Shown: positions 62,662 to 64,000 of the stretch, in pieces | Layout: the number at the start of each line of letters is the position of its first letter | Position numbering within the stretch: position 1 is the stretch's first letter | NCBI GenBank assembly: GCA_963921825.1 | Contig: OY997589.1 | Coordinates: 83,002,523 to 83,066,522, forward strand | Direction of reading: 5' to 3' | Source of the DNA: Erodium maritimum | Lineage: Eukaryota; Streptophyta; Magnoliopsida; Geraniales; Geraniaceae | Length of the DNA: 64,000 nucleotides | Made by a program: the position numbers and the translations under genes | Notes under the pieces: model-generated | Databases searched by the model: none | What the model was told of the DNA's origin: nothing | The model's input: the letters and a program-made list of their open reading frames with translations, nothing else

Positions 62662-63969
62662 CTATCCTCGGTCTTGAGGATACACACTTGGGTTTAAAGA
62701 AGCAAACTCGAGAAGCTCAAGTTCGGTTTGAAAGAAGATCATGTCATCTTCGGGCAAGGTTGCCAAAACCTCGATGCCATCTCCATCTCTCGTATCGATC
62801 ATCACCACCGCATTCATCACGTTCAGATTCACGGCGCTGATCCACGCCGGCCTCCCCCACCCGAAATCGGCCTCGTACCATCCAAATCTACACCAACTCG
62901 TAAATGCATAAAAATCTACATCATGTCTAGCGTTCAACGTTATAAACTTCTTAGCACGGTCACAAATCATGGTCTTAACATCCTCCGAGTCACGTAACTT
63001 TGTCACATCGTTATGTGTCAAATCTCTCAACCCTTGTCTGAATTGACCGGCCAGTCCTTGCAGGTCGTTACGGTCACCGTACTCAGCCAAAATGGAAACT
63101 ACCATGTTCCCTAGAGAATTCTCCGACAAGGGCGGCTCCACCCTCTTACGGAGGTTTGTTGACTGAAACACGACGGACGGTCTTGTCTCGTGCCCCGATT
63201 TTTTGGTCAAAGCGTTGACTATGCACTTCCAAACGAGAGCGGAGATAGCAGCCACGCGCGTGGGCCTTTCCCCACCCGCGCTTGATGATTTGTCCTGGAG
63301 AGCGGCGATTTTGACGGCTTCGAAAACGAATCTTCTCGTCTGACACTCGCACACCTTAAGGCCCCCGAGCGAGGGCATGGTGGTCGGGATCGCCGGGAAG
63401 CGGGAGGTGACGGCGTCCAACTCCACCACCACCGCATCTGACTCCCCACGCGCCACCGCGGCCCAGCTTCTCACGAACGCGCTCATAGCGCACGCGTCCA
63501 TGATCATGTGCCCCAAGCTCAAGCCGAGAGCCAAGCCGCCGCACTCCAACACGTTGGCTTGGACAAGCATGATTGGGTGGGTCCCCACTTGGACCGAAAA
63601 TCTCGGGAGCAGCTTCTTCAGAACCTTGTCATCGGGTCGTCCGAGGATGTCCGAAAGACCGCATCCGTTGACTTTTGCTTCCACGAAGTCAACCCCGCTG
63701 TCATCGCAGTCCACGTAAAACTCGTCCTTGACCACCCTCCCCGCCACGGGGTAGAACCGAACCAAGGCTTCCGACAGCGACAGCTTCAGCCTCCGGATGC
63801 GGTCGGAGACGGAGCTTCCGCCGCCGTCCGGGTAAAAGAGCACGAGCGGCGTGTAGGAATCGAGAACGAACTGGTCGAAGACGGAGAGGCCGAATCTTTT
63901 GAGGCGGTCGGGAGTGGGAGAGGACGGCTTGATGGTCTCTGTTCCGACGATCTCTGTCTCAATAACCAT
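62662..63969 (-). CDS. BAHD acyltransferase 4 (vinorine synthase-like)
   Basis: Encodes 435 residues from ATG at 63969-63967 to TAG at 62664-62662, single exon. HxxxD is HMIMD at 154-158 and DFGWG is intact at 368-372, so a working acyl-CoA-dependent transferase is expected. FYPVAGRV and SLGNM are conserved. It is the most diverged of the four: it starts MVIETEIVG, has PRFSVQVGTHP (122-132) in place of the paralogs' shorter segment, and a shorter linker before FVFEAVKIAALQDKSSS. Differences around HxxxD (LGHMIMD against SHAIMD) suggest a different substrate pocket. There is no targeting sequence. Only 31 bp upstream are in the window, so its promoter is not visible. S5 ends 227 bp downstream of its stop. 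Confidence 0.94.
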   Translation of the reverse strand: MVIETEIVGTETIKPSSPTPDRLKRFGLSVFDQFVLDSYTPLVLFYPDGGGSSVSDRIRRLKLSLSEALVRFYPVAGRVVKDEFYVDCDDSGVDFVEAKVNGCGLSDILGRPDDKVLKKLLPRFSVQVGTHPIMLVQANVLECGGLALGLSLGHMIMDACAMSAFVRSWAAVARGESDAVVVELDAVTSRFPAIPTTMPSLGGLKVCECQTRRFVFEAVKIAALQDKSSSAGGERPTRVAAISALVWKCIVNALTKKSGHETRPSVVFQSTNLRKRVEPPLSENSLGNMVVSILAEYGDRNDLQGLAGQFRQGLRDLTHNDVTKLRDSEDVKTMICDRAKKFITLNARHDVDFYAFTSWCRFGWYEADFGWGRPAWISAVNLNVMNAVVMIDTRDGDGIEVLATLPEDDMIFFQTELELLEFASLNPSVYPQDRG

Positions 63970-64000
63970 TGTTAAAGCTTCGAATTGTAAGCCTCGGTCG
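63970..64000 (-). other. Start of BAHD4 5' leader
   Basis: The last 31 bp (TGTTAAAGCTTCGAATTG...) resemble the short leader before the ATG in BAHD1 (GGTTAAAGG). The window ends before a TATA box could appear. Confidence 0.5.

Overview
The window looks like plant nuclear DNA, most likely from a eudicot. It has four intact, intronless acyltransferase genes of the BAHD superfamily in one orientation, separated by long nested stacks of plant-type retroelements: Ty3/gypsy elements with very long LTRs, copia fragments, LINEs with APE-type endonuclease and plant zf-RVT/RNase H domains, a PIF/Harbinger transposase remnant and MITE-like foldbacks. The species cannot be named from the sequence.

Genes. 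BAHD1 (4173-5489), BAHD2 (21649-22959), BAHD3 (48906-50216) and BAHD4 (62662-63969) all lie on the minus strand and encode 435-438 residues with the HxxxD catalytic motif and a DFGWG-type motif. They resemble the vinorine-synthase-like clade of acyl-CoA-dependent O-acyltransferases. BAHD2 and BAHD3 are the closest pair and share flanking DNA. A fifth, broken 5' end with its promoter lies at 7795-8150. No other host gene family could be recognised, so this is a local tandem array and not a demonstrated multi-enzyme cluster.

Layout. 1-4128: solo LTR S1 (494-2888), a short LINE tail and a truncated copia element ending 44 bp from BAHD1. 5490-21178: a BAHD1 promoter duplication split by LINE A, solo LTR S2 (8631-11256), a copia gag remnant with a LINE insertion, and LINE B (minus strand) split by solo LTR S3 (14846-17831). 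21179-46711: BAHD2 and its upstream DNA, inflated by a small copia-like element (23202-25892), LINE C (about 25909-42238) split by a 9.9-kb gypsy element (27676-37602), a long-TIR Mutator-like element (42341-43673) and two non-LTR insertions. 46712-58186: three foldback elements, BAHD3, a PIF/Harbinger remnant, a non-LTR insertion, and a further one containing solo LTR S4 (54182-56763). 58187-64000: an unassigned stretch, solo LTR S5 (59704-62434) and BAHD4.

The main patterns are these. (1) Every solo LTR and the full gypsy element has a perfect 5-bp target duplication, giving a readable insertion history. (2) The BAHD2 and BAHD3 flanks are duplicates and supply empty sites for one another's insertions. 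(3) The long LTRs, although diverged, share a donor-like CTYRAG|GTAGG, a GAGC...GCTC palindrome just before an acceptor-like YYYAG, and a hypervariable inverted-repeat cassette at a fixed offset. This suggests an undescribed LTR leader or intron architecture. All homology statements are read by eye; no alignment or database search was run.
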